Below, one piece after another: positions 18,175 through 24,644 of a stretch of DNA of 37,097 bases; the first letter of the stretch is position 1; each line of letters opens with the position of its first letter. This DNA comes from Collinsella sp. Lineage in GTDB: Bacteria; Actinomycetota; Coriobacteriia; Coriobacteriales; Coriobacteriaceae. The translations under genes and the position numbers were made by a program. Location of the stretch: NCBI GenBank assembly GCA_019419405.1, contig DYAA01000203.1, positions 1 to 37,097 of the forward strand, in the 5' to 3' direction. The notes under the pieces were generated by a model. The model was not told the origin of the DNA, did no database searches, and saw nothing but the letters and a program-made list of their open reading frames with translations.

Positions 18175-18852
18175 ATGTCCAAAAAGAACCGTGCCAAGTC
18201 CAAAGCCAAGCGCTTTGGCGAAGGCTCGGCCAAGCCGATTGTCTCGGCCGCGACCTACGGCGTGGGCGGCAATGCGTTTGCACAGGCTATCGCCGATCCG
18301 GTCTCGACGGTGCACTCCAACAAGCCCGAGCTGCTGGTGGTCGACGGTTACAACGTGATCCACTGCACGCCGCGCTACGAAAAGCTCGTCTACGACCATT
18401 CCGACGATCCGTATTCCAGCGACGTTCACGATATGGCGCGCACGGCGCTCATCAACGACGTTGCCGCGTTTGCCCAGGGCCGCTACGAGGCCGTAATCGT
18501 GTTTGACGGTGCGGGCAATATCTCCAGCGAGCGTCCCAACCTGCCGGCCCGCGGCGTGCGCATCGAGTTTTCGCCGACGGGCGTCTCTGCCGACACCGTG
18601 GTGCAGAAGCTCTGCATCGAGGCACGTGAGGAAGGCCGCGCATGCTCCGTGGTATCGAGTGATGGCACAATTCAAGCCGTCGTCATGGGCAAGGGTGTCA
18701 CGCGCATCTCGAGCCGCATGCTGGTGGACGAGATCAAACAGATCGATAACGACGTTCACGAGGCAGAGGAAGCTCCGCAGATCAAGATGACTCTGGGCAG
18801 TCGCCTGAGCCCCGATGCCCTGGCCAAGCTCAAGGCCCTGCGCGGGAGGTAG
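18175..18852 (+). CDS. NYN-domain ribonuclease, YacP/Rae1-like
   Basis: A 225-residue protein with a basic, lysine-rich N-terminus (1-30) and an NYN (PIN-like) nuclease domain (about 50-195). The acidic catalytic pattern is visible in LLVVDGYNVIH (about 53-63), AVIVFDGAG, and VVSSDGTIQAVV. Bacillus Rae1 (YacP) is a ribosome-associated endonuclease cleaving mRNA in the A site, and its gene also follows rlmB. The ATG has GGGGGAGGAG upstream and lies three bases after the rlmB stop, so the two are co-translated. A C-terminal acidic linker ends in a short basic helix. Function by homology and position. Confidence 0.88.
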   Translation: MSKKNRAKSKAKRFGEGSAKPIVSAATYGVGGNAFAQAIADPVSTVHSNKPELLVVDGYNVIHCTPRYEKLVYDHSDDPYSSDVHDMARTALINDVAAFAQGRYEAVIVFDGAGNISSERPNLPARGVRIEFSPTGVSADTVVQKLCIEAREEGRACSVVSSDGTIQAVVMGKGVTRISSRMLVDEIKQIDNDVHEAEEAPQIKMTLGSRLSPDALAKLKALRGR

Positions 18853-18888
18853 GGGATTATCCATAGAGACCCGTTTCCCAATTGGCCG

Positions 18889-18913
18889 GTCCGTTGATTT
18901 GTAATCAACGGAC
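18889..18913. repeat. Hairpin mimicking the tRNA-Thr anticodon arm
   Basis: The 10-base arms GTCCGTTGAT (18889-18898) and ATCAACGGAC (18904-18913) are perfect complements. The centre GATTTGTAATCA (18896-18907) is identical to the anticodon arm of the tRNA-Thr(TGT) at 19076-19150, and GTGGGTTGC follows in both. It may be a terminator-like hairpin for the upstream operon or a tRNA-derived fragment. Confidence 0.7.
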
Positions 18914-18926
18914 TGTGGGTTGCCGT

Positions 18927-18990
18927 CGCCAAAACGAATAGTTTTTGGTTTTGGCGAACGGATAAAACTATTCGTTCTGACGAATAGTTT
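18927..18990. repeat. Interleaved inverted repeats (CGAATAGTTTT x3)
   Basis: CGAATAGTTTT occurs at 18935-18945 and 18980-18990 and its complement at 18964-18974. CGCCAAAAC (18927-18935) also pairs with GTTTTGGCG (18948-18956). The rest of the 18853-19075 gap holds the tRNA-Thr promoter and no gene. Confidence 0.7.
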
Positions 18991-19016
18991 TGAGATATGG
19001 TCGGTCGAAGGGTCTG

Positions 19017-19045
19017 TTGCGCCTCGTCCGCAATTCCTTTATTCT
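19017..19045 (+). promoter_or_regulatory. Promoter of tRNA-Thr(TGT)
   Basis: TTGCGC (19017-19022), 17 bases, TATTCT (19040-19045). The predicted start near 19052 is about 24 bases before the tRNA. Confidence 0.55.
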
Positions 19046-19075
19046 TAACTGGCTTCGCGCGAAAGCGCCAAGTGT

Positions 19076-19150
19076 GCCAGTGTGGCGCAACGGTAGCGCA
19101 ACTGATTTGTAATCAGTGGGTTGCAGGTTCGATTCCTGTCACTGGCTCCA
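19076..19150 (+). tRNA. tRNA-Thr (anticodon TGT)
   Basis: The acceptor GCCAGTG (19076-19082) pairs with CACTGGC (19140-19146), followed by TCCA with the CCA encoded. The anticodon stem ACTGA/TCAGT encloses loop TTTGTAA, so the anticodon is TGT (threonine, ACA). The T arm CAGGTTCGATTCCTG is standard. A terminator follows within 10 bases. Confidence 0.97.
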
Positions 19151-19159
19151 TGAGAGTTT

Positions 19160-19198
19160 CGGGCCTTGTCCCCCTGAGGGACAGGGCCCGTTTCTATT
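19160..19198 (+). terminator. Terminator of tRNA-Thr(TGT)
   Basis: CGGGCC...TGTCCC (from 19160) pairs with GGGACA...GGCCCG (to 19190), followed by TTTCTATTT. Confidence 0.75.
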
Positions 19199-19244
19199 TA
19201 TGTCGATAAGTCAGCGTGTTTGGCGCCAACCAAGCTTCAGGTTT

Positions 19245-19301
19245 GACTCGATCTGTAACACGAAGAAGCTGAAAACCTTTCTTACTGTTACAGAATGAGA
19301 C
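19245..19301. repeat. CTGTAACA/TGTTACAG palindromic repeat, copy A
   Basis: The ends CTCGATCTGTAACA and TGTTACAGAATGAGAC are inverted copies around a 25-base centre with GAAAAC. Family members are B (19326), C (25877) and D (25957). It lies in the 712-base stretch between tRNA-Thr and tRNA-Tyr, which has no credible gene. Confidence 0.85.
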
Positions 19302-19325
19302 GTAAGCGGAGGTCTCTGCGTAATA

Positions 19326-19381
19326 TCTCGACCTGTAACAGATAGGGGAGAAAATGTTTTCTATATGTTACAGATCGAGAC
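19326..19381. repeat. CTGTAACA/TGTTACAG palindromic repeat, copy B
   Basis: TCTCGACCTGTAACA and TGTTACAGATCGAGA flank a centre AGGGGAGAAAATGTTTTCTA. It is 25 bases from copy A, in the same orientation, so copies come in pairs. Confidence 0.88.
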
Positions 19382-19413
19382 AAAAGCCGTGTCGAGCTCG
19401 GCTGCCCCCCCCT

Positions 19414-19556
19414 GAGCGTGGATTATCGGACGTACGAGCGTGGAAAATCTCCCGCTTAGTGAATGATCGTGGATAATCTGCCACTTTGGCCTTGGGGGCA
19501 CGCCAATAGTGGGAGATTATCCACGCTCGATTTCAAACGGGAGAAAATCCACGCTC
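19414..19556. repeat. Cluster of five GAGCGTGGAAAATC-type repeats
   Basis: Consensus GAGCGTGGAWWATCTSCC. Forward copies are at 19414-19429 (shortened), 19436-19457 and 19465-19486; reverse copies are at 19508-19528 and 19538-19556. The forward and reverse sets face each other across TTTGGCCTTGGGGGCACG. Spacing is irregular and orientation mixed, so it is not a CRISPR array. From 19560 to 19760 I see nothing more than a short ATATAT-centred palindrome. Confidence 0.85.
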
Positions 19557-19771
19557 GAATCTGCCACGGAAGCCCGATCTCGACCTATATATAGGTGCAA
19601 ATAGGCTGTTATCGAAGTTCGATCCTGAAGGTGTACTCCACTACGCCAAAGTGTTACCTTGGGAAATGTCACCTCTGTATCCAAAACCACCGTCCTTCAT
19701 ATCCAAACTCAATAAAACCGCAGGTCACGGCTATATAGATACGCCCGGAACCGTGTATCTAGAGGTTTTCG

Positions 19772-19801
19772 TTGACAGCCCCCAAGGTTGCATCGTATTA
19801 T
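19772..19801 (+). promoter_or_regulatory. Promoter of the tRNA-Tyr/Thr/Met (and probably tuf) unit
   Basis: Consensus TTGACA (19772-19777), 18-base spacer, TATTAT (19796-19801). The upstream GAGGTTTTC (from 19762) recurs before the rpmG promoter. Confidence 0.85.
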
Positions 19802-19863
19802 CTTTTTCGTTCGCGGGGGCGGCGGTCCAAAAGACCAAAGGACCTGCGGATACTTGAACGATT

Positions 19864-19945
19864 GGGAGTTTGCCCGAGTGGTTAATGGGGACGGGCTGTA
19901 AACCCGTTGGCTCTGCCTACATAGGTTCGAATCCTATAGCTCCCA
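19864..19945 (+). tRNA. tRNA-Tyr (anticodon GTA)
   Basis: A class II tRNA with a long variable arm (TTGGCTCTGCCTACA region). The acceptor GGGAGTT pairs with AGCTCCC (19938-19944). The anticodon stem ACGGG/CCCGT with loop CTGTAAA gives GTA. The 3' CCA is not encoded (ACCC follows). Confidence 0.96.
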
Positions 19946-19955
19946 CCCGTCAAGT

Positions 19956-20031
19956 GCCTGTATAGCTCAGTCGGTAGAGCACTTCGTTGGTAACGAAGAG
20001 GTCACCAGTTCAAGTCTGGTTGCAGGCTCCA
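19956..20031 (+). tRNA. tRNA-Thr (anticodon GGT)
   Basis: The acceptor GCCTGTA pairs with TGCAGGC (20021-20027, one wobble), with TCCA encoded. The anticodon stem CTTCG/CGAAG with loop TTGGTAA gives GGT, reading ACC/ACU. Ten bases after tRNA-Tyr. Confidence 0.97.
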
Positions 20032-20034
20032 TCC

Positions 20035-20111
20035 GGCGGTGTAGCTCAGTTGGTTAGAGCACACGGTTCATACCCGTGGCGTCACTGGTTCGAATCCAGT
20101 CACCGCTACCA
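20035..20111 (+). tRNA. tRNA-Met (anticodon CAT)
   Basis: The acceptor GGCGGTG pairs with CACCGCT (20101-20107; G-T at position 1), with ACCA encoded. The anticodon stem CACGG/CCGTG with loop TTCATAC gives CAT. It lacks the mispaired first base and three G-C anticodon pairs of an initiator, so an elongator tRNA-Met is likely. A lysidine-modified Ile tRNA cannot be fully excluded. Confidence 0.93.
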
Positions 20112-20122
20112 TAGGTAACACG

Positions 20123-20153
20123 GTGGCTTCTCAATAGTATGTTGAGAGGCCAC
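20123..20153 (+). other. Hairpin between tRNA-Met and tuf
   Basis: GTGGCTTCTCAA (20123-20134) pairs with TTGAGAGGCCAC (20142-20153), one wobble. There is no T tract, so it is probably a processing or pause hairpin separating tRNAs from the tuf mRNA. A second small hairpin GTCCC/GGGAC lies at about 20170-20184. Confidence 0.6.
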
Positions 20154-20207
20154 TATGGTATAAAGGCAAAGTCCCGTCCGGGGACGACCTGTTTAGAGGA
20201 GGGCTTT

Positions 20208-21398
20208 ATGGCCAAAGAGAAGTTTGAGCGCACTAAGCCGCATGTTAACATCGGCACCATTGGTCACGTCGACCACGGCAAGACCACGCTGACCGCCGCC
20301 ATCACCAAGGTTCTCTCTGAGACCGAGGGCTGCAAGGCTGACTTCACTGCGTTCGAGAACATCGACAAGGCTCCCGAGGAGCGCGAGCGCGGCATTACGA
20401 TCTCCGTCTCCCACGTCGAGTACGAGACCGCTTCCCGTCACTACGCTCACGTTGACTGCCCGGGCCACGCTGACTACGTCAAGAACATGATCTCCGGTGC
20501 TGCTCAGATGGACGGCGCTATCCTGGTCATCGCCGCTACCGACGGCCCCATGGCTCAGACCCGCGAGCACATCCTGCTCGCCCGTCAGGTCGGCGTTCCC
20601 TACATCGTCGTCTTCCTGAACAAGTGCGACATGGTCGACGATGACGAGCTCATCGACCTCGTCGAGATGGAGACCCGTGAGCTCCTCTCCGAGTACGATT
20701 TCCCCGGCGACGACATCCCCGTCATCCGTGGTTCCGCTCTGGGCGCTCTCGAGGGCGACGCCAAGTGGATGGACGCTATCCGCGAGCTCATGAACGCCGT
20801 CGACGAGTACATCCCGACGCCTGCTCGTAACAACGACCTCCCGTTCCTGATGGCCGTTGAGGACGTTATGACCATCTCCGGCCGTGGCACCGTTGCTACC
20901 GGCCGTGTCGAGCGCGGTGAGCTCAAGCTCAACGAGCCCGTCGAGATCGTCGGCATCAAGGATACCCAGAACACCGTTGTTACCGGTATCGAGATGTTCC
21001 GTAAGTCCATGGACTTCTGCGAGGCTGGCGACAACGTCGGTCTGCTGCTCCGCGGCATCAAGCGTGAGGACATCGAGCGCGGCCAGGTTCTCTGCAAGCC
21101 CGGTTCGGTTACCCCGCACACCAAGTTCACCGGTGAGATCTACGTTCTGACCAAGGAGGAGGGCGGCCGTCACACCCCGTTCTTCGATGGTTATCGTCCT
21201 CAGTTCTACTTCCGTACCACCGACGTTACCGGTACGGTCAAGCTCCCCGAGGGCACCGAGATGGCTATGCCTGGTGACCACATCACCATCGAGGGCGACC
21301 TCATCCACCCGATCGCCATGGAGGAGGGCCTGCGCTTCGCTATCCGCGAGGGTGGCCACACCGTCGGTTCGGGCATCGTCTCCACGATCATTGAGTAA
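20208..21398 (+). CDS. tuf: Translation elongation factor Tu
   Basis: A 396-residue GTPase that delivers aminoacyl-tRNA to the ribosome. The G domain has GHVDHGKTTLTAAIT (P-loop, residue 19 onwards), RGITIS (switch I Thr), DCPGHADYVKN (G3) and NKCDMVD (G4). Domain 2 has GRGTVATGRVERG, and domain 3 ends with EGGHTVGSGIVSTIIE. GAGGAGGG precedes the ATG at 20208; the upstream in-frame ATG at 20139 is in the hairpin region. It is unlinked to rpsL/rpsG/fusA here and instead follows tRNA genes, as in the tRNA-tufB arrangement of E. coli. It has its own terminator. Confidence 0.98.
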   Translation: MAKEKFERTKPHVNIGTIGHVDHGKTTLTAAITKVLSETEGCKADFTAFENIDKAPEERERGITISVSHVEYETASRHYAHVDCPGHADYVKNMISGAAQMDGAILVIAATDGPMAQTREHILLARQVGVPYIVVFLNKCDMVDDDELIDLVEMETRELLSEYDFPGDDIPVIRGSALGALEGDAKWMDAIRELMNAVDEYIPTPARNNDLPFLMAVEDVMTISGRGTVATGRVERGELKLNEPVEIVGIKDTQNTVVTGIEMFRKSMDFCEAGDNVGLLLRGIKREDIERGQVLCKPGSVTPHTKFTGEIYVLTKEEGGRHTPFFDGYRPQFYFRTTDVTGTVKLPEGTEMAMPGDHITIEGDLIHPIAMEEGLRFAIREGGHTVGSGIVSTIIE

Positions 21399-21425
21399 AT
21401 TAGCTCTCTGATATAGCTGACTTAG

Positions 21426-21460
21426 AGAACCCGGCACTTATATGGGTGCCGGGTTCTTTT
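21426..21460 (+). terminator. Intrinsic terminator of tuf
   Basis: AGAACCCGGCAC (21426-21437) pairs with GTGCCGGGTTCT (21446-21457), with an 8-base loop and TTTT. Confidence 0.93.
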
Positions 21461-21602
21461 CTGCAATGGATATTGAGCCGTTGCTGGTGTCCAGAGGATC
21501 GATAATGGTTCTGGGCACACCGTCGATTAGATCTCGCTGGCCCCATTGATGTGTTCCAAATATGAATGGATCCACCGAGAACCAATTGATTCGAGGTTTT
21601 CA

Positions 21603-21630
21603 TTGACAGCACTTACATAGAGCTGATAAA
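21603..21630 (+). promoter_or_regulatory. Promoter of the rpmG unit
   Basis: TTGACA (21603-21608), 16 bases, GATAAA (21625-21630). It is preceded by GAGGTTTTC (21593-21601), as at the tRNA-Tyr promoter. Confidence 0.75.
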
Positions 21631-21677
21631 GTACCATCTCGTGCCCGTACGGGGCGGATATGAAAGGTTCAGGATAC

Positions 21678-21827
21678 ATGCGTACTCTAGTTACTCTTGC
21701 GTGCACTGAGTGCAAGCGCCGCAACTATACGACCACCAAGAACAAGGCGAACATGCCTGATCGTATGGAGATCAAGAAGTATTGCCCCTGGTGCCGTCAC
21801 CACACGCTGCACAAAGAGACTCGCTAG
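21678..21827 (+). CDS. rpmG: 50S ribosomal protein L33
   Basis: A 49-residue protein, too short for most ORF lists. It begins MRTLVTLACTECKRRNYTTT and ends YCPWCRHHTLHKETR. The two CxxC pairs (residues 9/12 and 36/39) form the zinc ribbon of the Zn-binding (C+) L33 type. GAAAGG and AGGA lie upstream of the ATG. The order rpmG, tRNA-Trp, secE, nusG, rplK, rplA is the usual Gram-positive arrangement. Confidence 0.96.
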   Translation: MRTLVTLACTECKRRNYTTTKNKANMPDRMEIKKYCPWCRHHTLHKETR

Positions 21828-21840
21828 TCTTTAGTCATAT

Positions 21841-21916
21841 ACGCCAGTAGTTCAATTGGTAGAGCATCGGTCTCCAAAACCGAGTGTTGAGGGTTCGAGT
21901 CCTTCCTGGCGTGCCA
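21841..21916 (+). tRNA. tRNA-Trp (anticodon CCA)
   Basis: The acceptor ACGCCAG (21841-21847) pairs with CTGGCGT (21906-21912), with GCCA encoded. The anticodon stem TCGGT/ACCGA with loop CTCCAAA gives CCA. Thirteen bases after rpmG, in the same transcript. Confidence 0.97.
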
Positions 21917-21925
21917 GTCATTATT

Positions 21926-21956
21926 CCGTAAGCTCCCAATTGGGGGCTTACGGTTT
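21926..21956 (+). terminator. Hairpin (weak terminator) between tRNA-Trp and secE
   Basis: CCGTAAGCTCCC (21926-21937) pairs with GGGGGCTTACGG (21942-21953, one mismatch), followed by only TTTA. Partial termination or a tRNA 3' processing boundary. Confidence 0.6.
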
Positions 21957-21992
21957 ACTCATGTATAAGCGCATTGCGCGGAGGTAACCCAA

Positions 21993-22331
21993 ATGGCCAA
22001 CAAGAAGAACAAGAAGAAGGCTCAGCAGCCGGCACCTGCCAATAACGCTGCCGCCAACTCCAAGGTTGAGGCCAAGAAGGCCGTTGCCAAGAAGAACGAG
22101 AAGGCTGCGAAGTCTAAGAAGAACGAGAAGCCTGGTTTCTTCGCCCGCACCAAGAAGTATTTCGCTTCGGTGAAGTCCGAGATGAAGCGTGTCACGTGGC
22201 CCGATAAGAAGGAGCTCGTGAACTACTCGGTCGTCGTTTGCGCTTCTCTGATCGTCGTCGGCGTCGTCATCGCTCTGCTCGATGCTGGCTTTGGCGAGGC
22301 TCTTGCTCTGTTCTCTGGATTGAGGGGCTAA
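21993..22331 (+). CDS. secE: Preprotein translocase subunit SecE
   Basis: A 112-residue single-span SecE. Residues 1-45 are a Lys/Ala-rich extension. The conserved amphipathic helix YFASVKSEMKRVTWPDKKELVNYS (from about residue 52; WP motif) clamps SecY. One transmembrane helix follows (about 76-95). GGAGGTAACCC lies before the ATG. Three bases separate it from nusG, the near-universal partner. Confidence 0.95.
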   Translation: MANKKNKKKAQQPAPANNAAANSKVEAKKAVAKKNEKAAKSKKNEKPGFFARTKKYFASVKSEMKRVTWPDKKELVNYSVVVCASLIVVGVVIALLDAGFGEALALFSGLRG

Positions 22332-22334
22332 ACC

Positions 22335-22871
22335 ATGTCTAAGCGTTGGTACGTCGTTCACACTTACTCTGGATACGAGAACCGCGTTAAGTCCGATCTC
22401 GAGCATCGCATCGAGACTATGGGCATGCAGGACCGTATCTTTGATATCGAGATTCCTATGGAGCGCGTCACCGAGATTAAAGAGGGTGGCAAGCGTGAGA
22501 CCAAGGATTCCAAGATCTTCCCGGGTTATGTCCTGGTCCGCATGGAGATGGATGACGATGCTTGGACGTGCGTTCGTAACACGCCTGGCGTCACCGGTTT
22601 CCTGGGCGGCAACGGCAAGCCCGCTCCGCTTTCCCGCGACGAGTACAACAAGATGACTCGTCGTCCCGGTAAGGGCGATTCGCCCAAGCGCACCTCGGTT
22701 GATATTCAGGTCGGCACGTCCGTCCGCGTCACCGATGGCCCGCTTACCGACTTTGATGGCAAGGTCTCCGAGGTTAACACCGAGGCTGGCAAGCTCAAGG
22801 TCACGCTGATGATCTTTGGCCGCGAGACGCCGGTCGAGCTCGACTTTAACCAGGTCGCTGTCATCGCTTAA
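22335..22871 (+). CDS. nusG: Transcription termination/antitermination factor NusG
   Basis: A 178-residue protein. The NGN domain (about 3-110) starts KRWYVVHTYSGYENRVKSDLE and contains FPGYVLVRMEMDD, which binds the RNA polymerase clamp. The KOW domain (about 125-178) includes VGTSVRVTDGPLTDFDGKVSEV and binds Rho or ribosomal S10. The Actinobacterial acidic N-terminal extension is absent. It is co-translated with secE. Confidence 0.96.
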   Translation: MSKRWYVVHTYSGYENRVKSDLEHRIETMGMQDRIFDIEIPMERVTEIKEGGKRETKDSKIFPGYVLVRMEMDDDAWTCVRNTPGVTGFLGGNGKPAPLSRDEYNKMTRRPGKGDSPKRTSVDIQVGTSVRVTDGPLTDFDGKVSEVNTEAGKLKVTLMIFGRETPVELDFNQVAVIA

Positions 22872-22991
22872 GTTTTCGTCCGTTCGCGCGAGCGTGCTTC
22901 TTCTGTGACTGCTCATCTCAGGAGTGCTTCTAACACGTGCGTGCTTACGATATAGCAAGTACTTCACACTCGTGATTCGAAAGGAATGACC

Positions 22992-23420
22992 ATGGCTGAG
23001 AAGAAGGTTGCCAACGTCATTAAGCTCCAGATTCCTGCTGGTGCAGCTAACCCCGCTCCTCCCGTCGGCCCCGCCCTGGGCGCTGCTGGCGTGAACATCA
23101 TGCAGTTCTGCCAGGCCTTTAACGCCGAGACGCAGGACAAGAAGGGCGACATCATCCCCGTTGAGATCTCTGTCTACGAGGACAAGTCCTTCTCCTTCAT
23201 CACCAAGACCCCGCCGGCGGCTCACCTCATCAAGAAGGAGCTGAACCTCAAGTCTGGTTCCGCTAAGCCCCAGGCCGACAAGGTTGGTCAGCTCTCTCAG
23301 GAGCAGCTCACCAAGATCGCCGAGATCAAGATGCCGGACCTCAATGCCAACGACATTGACGCCGCCAAGAAGATCATCGCCGGTACCGCCCGTTCCATGG
23401 GCGTCACCATCGCTGAGTAG
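22992..23420 (+). CDS. rplK: 50S ribosomal protein L11
   Basis: A 142-residue protein. The N-terminal domain has IKLQIPAGAANPAPPVGPALGAAGVNIMQF (proline-rich thiostrepton region), and the C-terminal RNA-binding domain has KTPPAAHLIKKELNLKSGS and the end GTARSMGVTI. The second ATG (22992) is chosen over the ATG at 22986 because GAAAGGA (22978-22984) is then at normal spacing. L11 forms the GTPase-associated centre. A 120-base leader separates it from nusG. Confidence 0.96.
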   Translation: MAEKKVANVIKLQIPAGAANPAPPVGPALGAAGVNIMQFCQAFNAETQDKKGDIIPVEISVYEDKSFSFITKTPPAAHLIKKELNLKSGSAKPQADKVGQLSQEQLTKIAEIKMPDLNANDIDAAKKIIAGTARSMGVTIAE

Positions 23421-23438
23421 CGATTTCTTTAGGTAATG

Positions 23439-23464
23439 ACGGGTGCTCCGACCGGGGCGCCCGT
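23439..23464 (+). other. Stem-loop between rplK and rplA
   Basis: ACGGGTGC pairs with GCGCCCGT (one wobble). No T tract. Position would suit an L1/L11 autoregulatory or processing site, but no consensus was tested. Confidence 0.45.
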
Positions 23465-23537
23465 TATATGTGTGCAATAGGGCACACGATACGATGTGGG
23501 AGGGCTCACGCCCGTTTAACCACAGGAGGTAATGCAC

Positions 23538-24245
23538 ATGGCTAAGCATGGTAAGAGCTATAACGCCGCTGCCGAGAAGATCGACCGCGCCACGCTCTAC
23601 ACCCCCCTTCAGGCTGCCAAGCTCATCAAGGAGCTCGACACCGCCAAGTTCGACGAGACCGTCGAGGCCCACTTCCGTCTGGGCATCGATACTCGTAAGG
23701 CTGACCAGAACATCCGTGGTTCCATCTCCCTGCCCCACGGCACCGGCAAGACCGTTCGTGTTGCCGTCTTCGCCGAGGGCGAGAAGGCCCGCGAGGCCGA
23801 GGCTGCCGGCGCCGACATCATCGGTTCCGACGAGCTCGTCGCCCAGATCCAGAAGGGCGAGATCAACTTCGACGCCGCTATCGCTACGCCGAACATGATG
23901 GCCAAGGTTGGCCGCATCGGTAAGATCCTTGGTCCCCGTGGCCTTATGCCGAACCCTAAGCTCGGTACCGTGACCATGGACGTCGCCAAGATGGTCTCCG
24001 AGCTCAAGGCCGGCCGCGTTGAGTATCGTGCCGACCGCTACGGCATCTGCCACGTGCCCCTGGGCAAGAAGTCCTTCTCTGAGCAGCAGCTCGTCGAGAA
24101 CTACGCTGCCCTGTACACCGAGATCCTGCGCGTCAAGCCCTCTTCTGCTAAGGGCAAGTACGTCAAGTCCATCTCCGTGTCTTCCACCATGGGCCCTGGC
24201 GTCAAGGTCGATCCCGCTGTCCAGCGTGACTTCCTGGCTGAGTAA
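23538..24245 (+). CDS. rplA: 50S ribosomal protein L1
   Basis: A 235-residue protein. The family segments HFRLGIDTRKADQNIRGSISLPHGTG, ADIIGSDEL, MMAKVGRIGKILGPRGLMPNPKLGTV and the C-terminal GKYVKSISVSSTMGPGVKVDP are all present. L1 binds the 23S L1 stalk and, in many bacteria, its own mRNA leader. AGGAGG (23524-23529) is best spaced for the ATG at 23538, not 23532. rplJ-rplL do not follow; the synteny breaks here at a terminator and the leu remnant. Confidence 0.96.
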   Translation: MAKHGKSYNAAAEKIDRATLYTPLQAAKLIKELDTAKFDETVEAHFRLGIDTRKADQNIRGSISLPHGTGKTVRVAVFAEGEKAREAEAAGADIIGSDELVAQIQKGEINFDAAIATPNMMAKVGRIGKILGPRGLMPNPKLGTVTMDVAKMVSELKAGRVEYRADRYGICHVPLGKKSFSEQQLVENYAALYTEILRVKPSSAKGKYVKSISVSSTMGPGVKVDPAVQRDFLAE

Positions 24246-24281
24246 CTAACAGTTACTGCCTGAGCAAAGCAAGCATTGCTA

Positions 24282-24326
24282 AAGAGACCCGGTTCTGCCT
24301 CGTGCAGGACCGGGTCTCTTGCTTTT
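24282..24326 (+). terminator. Terminator of the secE-nusG-rplKA unit
   Basis: AAGAGACCCGGT (24282-24293) pairs perfectly with ACCGGGTCTCTT (24309-24320), with an inner CTGC/GCAG pair and GCTTTT after it. Confidence 0.92.
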
Positions 24327-24335
24327 GAGTCAACG

Positions 24336-24375
24336 AAACCACCACGAAGGGGACAGGCACCCTTGTGGTGGTTTT
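24336..24375. repeat. REP-like palindrome R1 (GGGGACAGGCACC core)
   Basis: AAACCACCAC (24336-24345) pairs with GTGGTGGTTT at the right end. The centre reads GAAGGGGACAGGCACCCTT. It is the reverse-orientation copy of the family at 26044, 28059 and 30791. Confidence 0.88.
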
Positions 24376-24431
24376 ACTTGTGTTGTACTTTAGCGCGATG
24401 TAGTACTACCCGAGGCCGAAGGGAGCCCAAC

Positions 24432-24491
24432 ATGTTTAAGAACACGCAACAGCTCCTAGGCCTAGCGCTACTAGATTGGATAGCGCGCTAG
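24432..24491 (+). CDS. leuL: Leucine-rich leader peptide of the leu operon remnant
   Basis: A 19-residue ORF encoding MFKNTQQLLGLALLDWIAR. Five leucine codons lie in seven positions (8, 9, 11, 13, 14), four of them CTA, a rare codon in this GC-rich genome. AAGGGAG (about 24419-24425) is a good ribosome binding site. A T-tailed hairpin follows at 24521-24578. GATAGCGC (24479-24486, in the last codons) can pair perfectly with GCGCTATC (24530-24537), the 5' side of that hairpin, giving an alternative fold. This is the layout of ribosome-mediated attenuation by leucyl-tRNA shortage. The regulated genes are dead, so it is probably vestigial. The assignment is an inference, but several independent features agree. 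Confidence 0.8.
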   Translation: MFKNTQQLLGLALLDWIAR

Positions 24492-24520
24492 GGTTGTAAT
24501 CTCGCTATAACGATTTGTTG

Positions 24521-24578
24521 TACCCGGGTGCGCTATCGTCTGCCGCTTTCAGGCGTGATGAGCGACACGGGTATTTTT
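24521..24578 (+). terminator. Attenuator hairpin upstream of the leuA remnant
   Basis: TACCCG (24521-24526) pairs with CGGGTA (24568-24573), with inner CGCT/AGCG and TGCC/GGCG pairs, then five T. It follows the leader peptide by about 30 bases and precedes the leuA ribosome binding site. Confidence 0.75.
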
Positions 24579-24644
24579 CTATCTCTAGGCCTTCTCTCTC
24601 TCCTGAAAGCCATCTGTCATAAAACGGTCAATCAGGAGGAACAT

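Noticed and set aside
19414..19556. CRISPR array
   Set aside because: The repeats are short, irregularly spaced and in mixed orientation, and no cas gene is present.
19651..19857. 68-codon ORF before tRNA-Tyr
   Set aside because: It overlaps the strong tRNA promoter, and no ribosome binding site or similarity is seen.
20035..20111. Initiator tRNA-fMet
   Set aside because: The sequence lacks the initiator features (unpaired position 1-72 and GGG/CCC anticodon stem), so it is listed as an elongator-type tRNA-Met.
21948..24053. 701-residue minus-strand ORF opposite secE-nusG-rplK-rplA
   Set aside because: It is antisense to four conserved genes and has no ribosome binding site or recognisable domain; a GC-skewed shadow frame.
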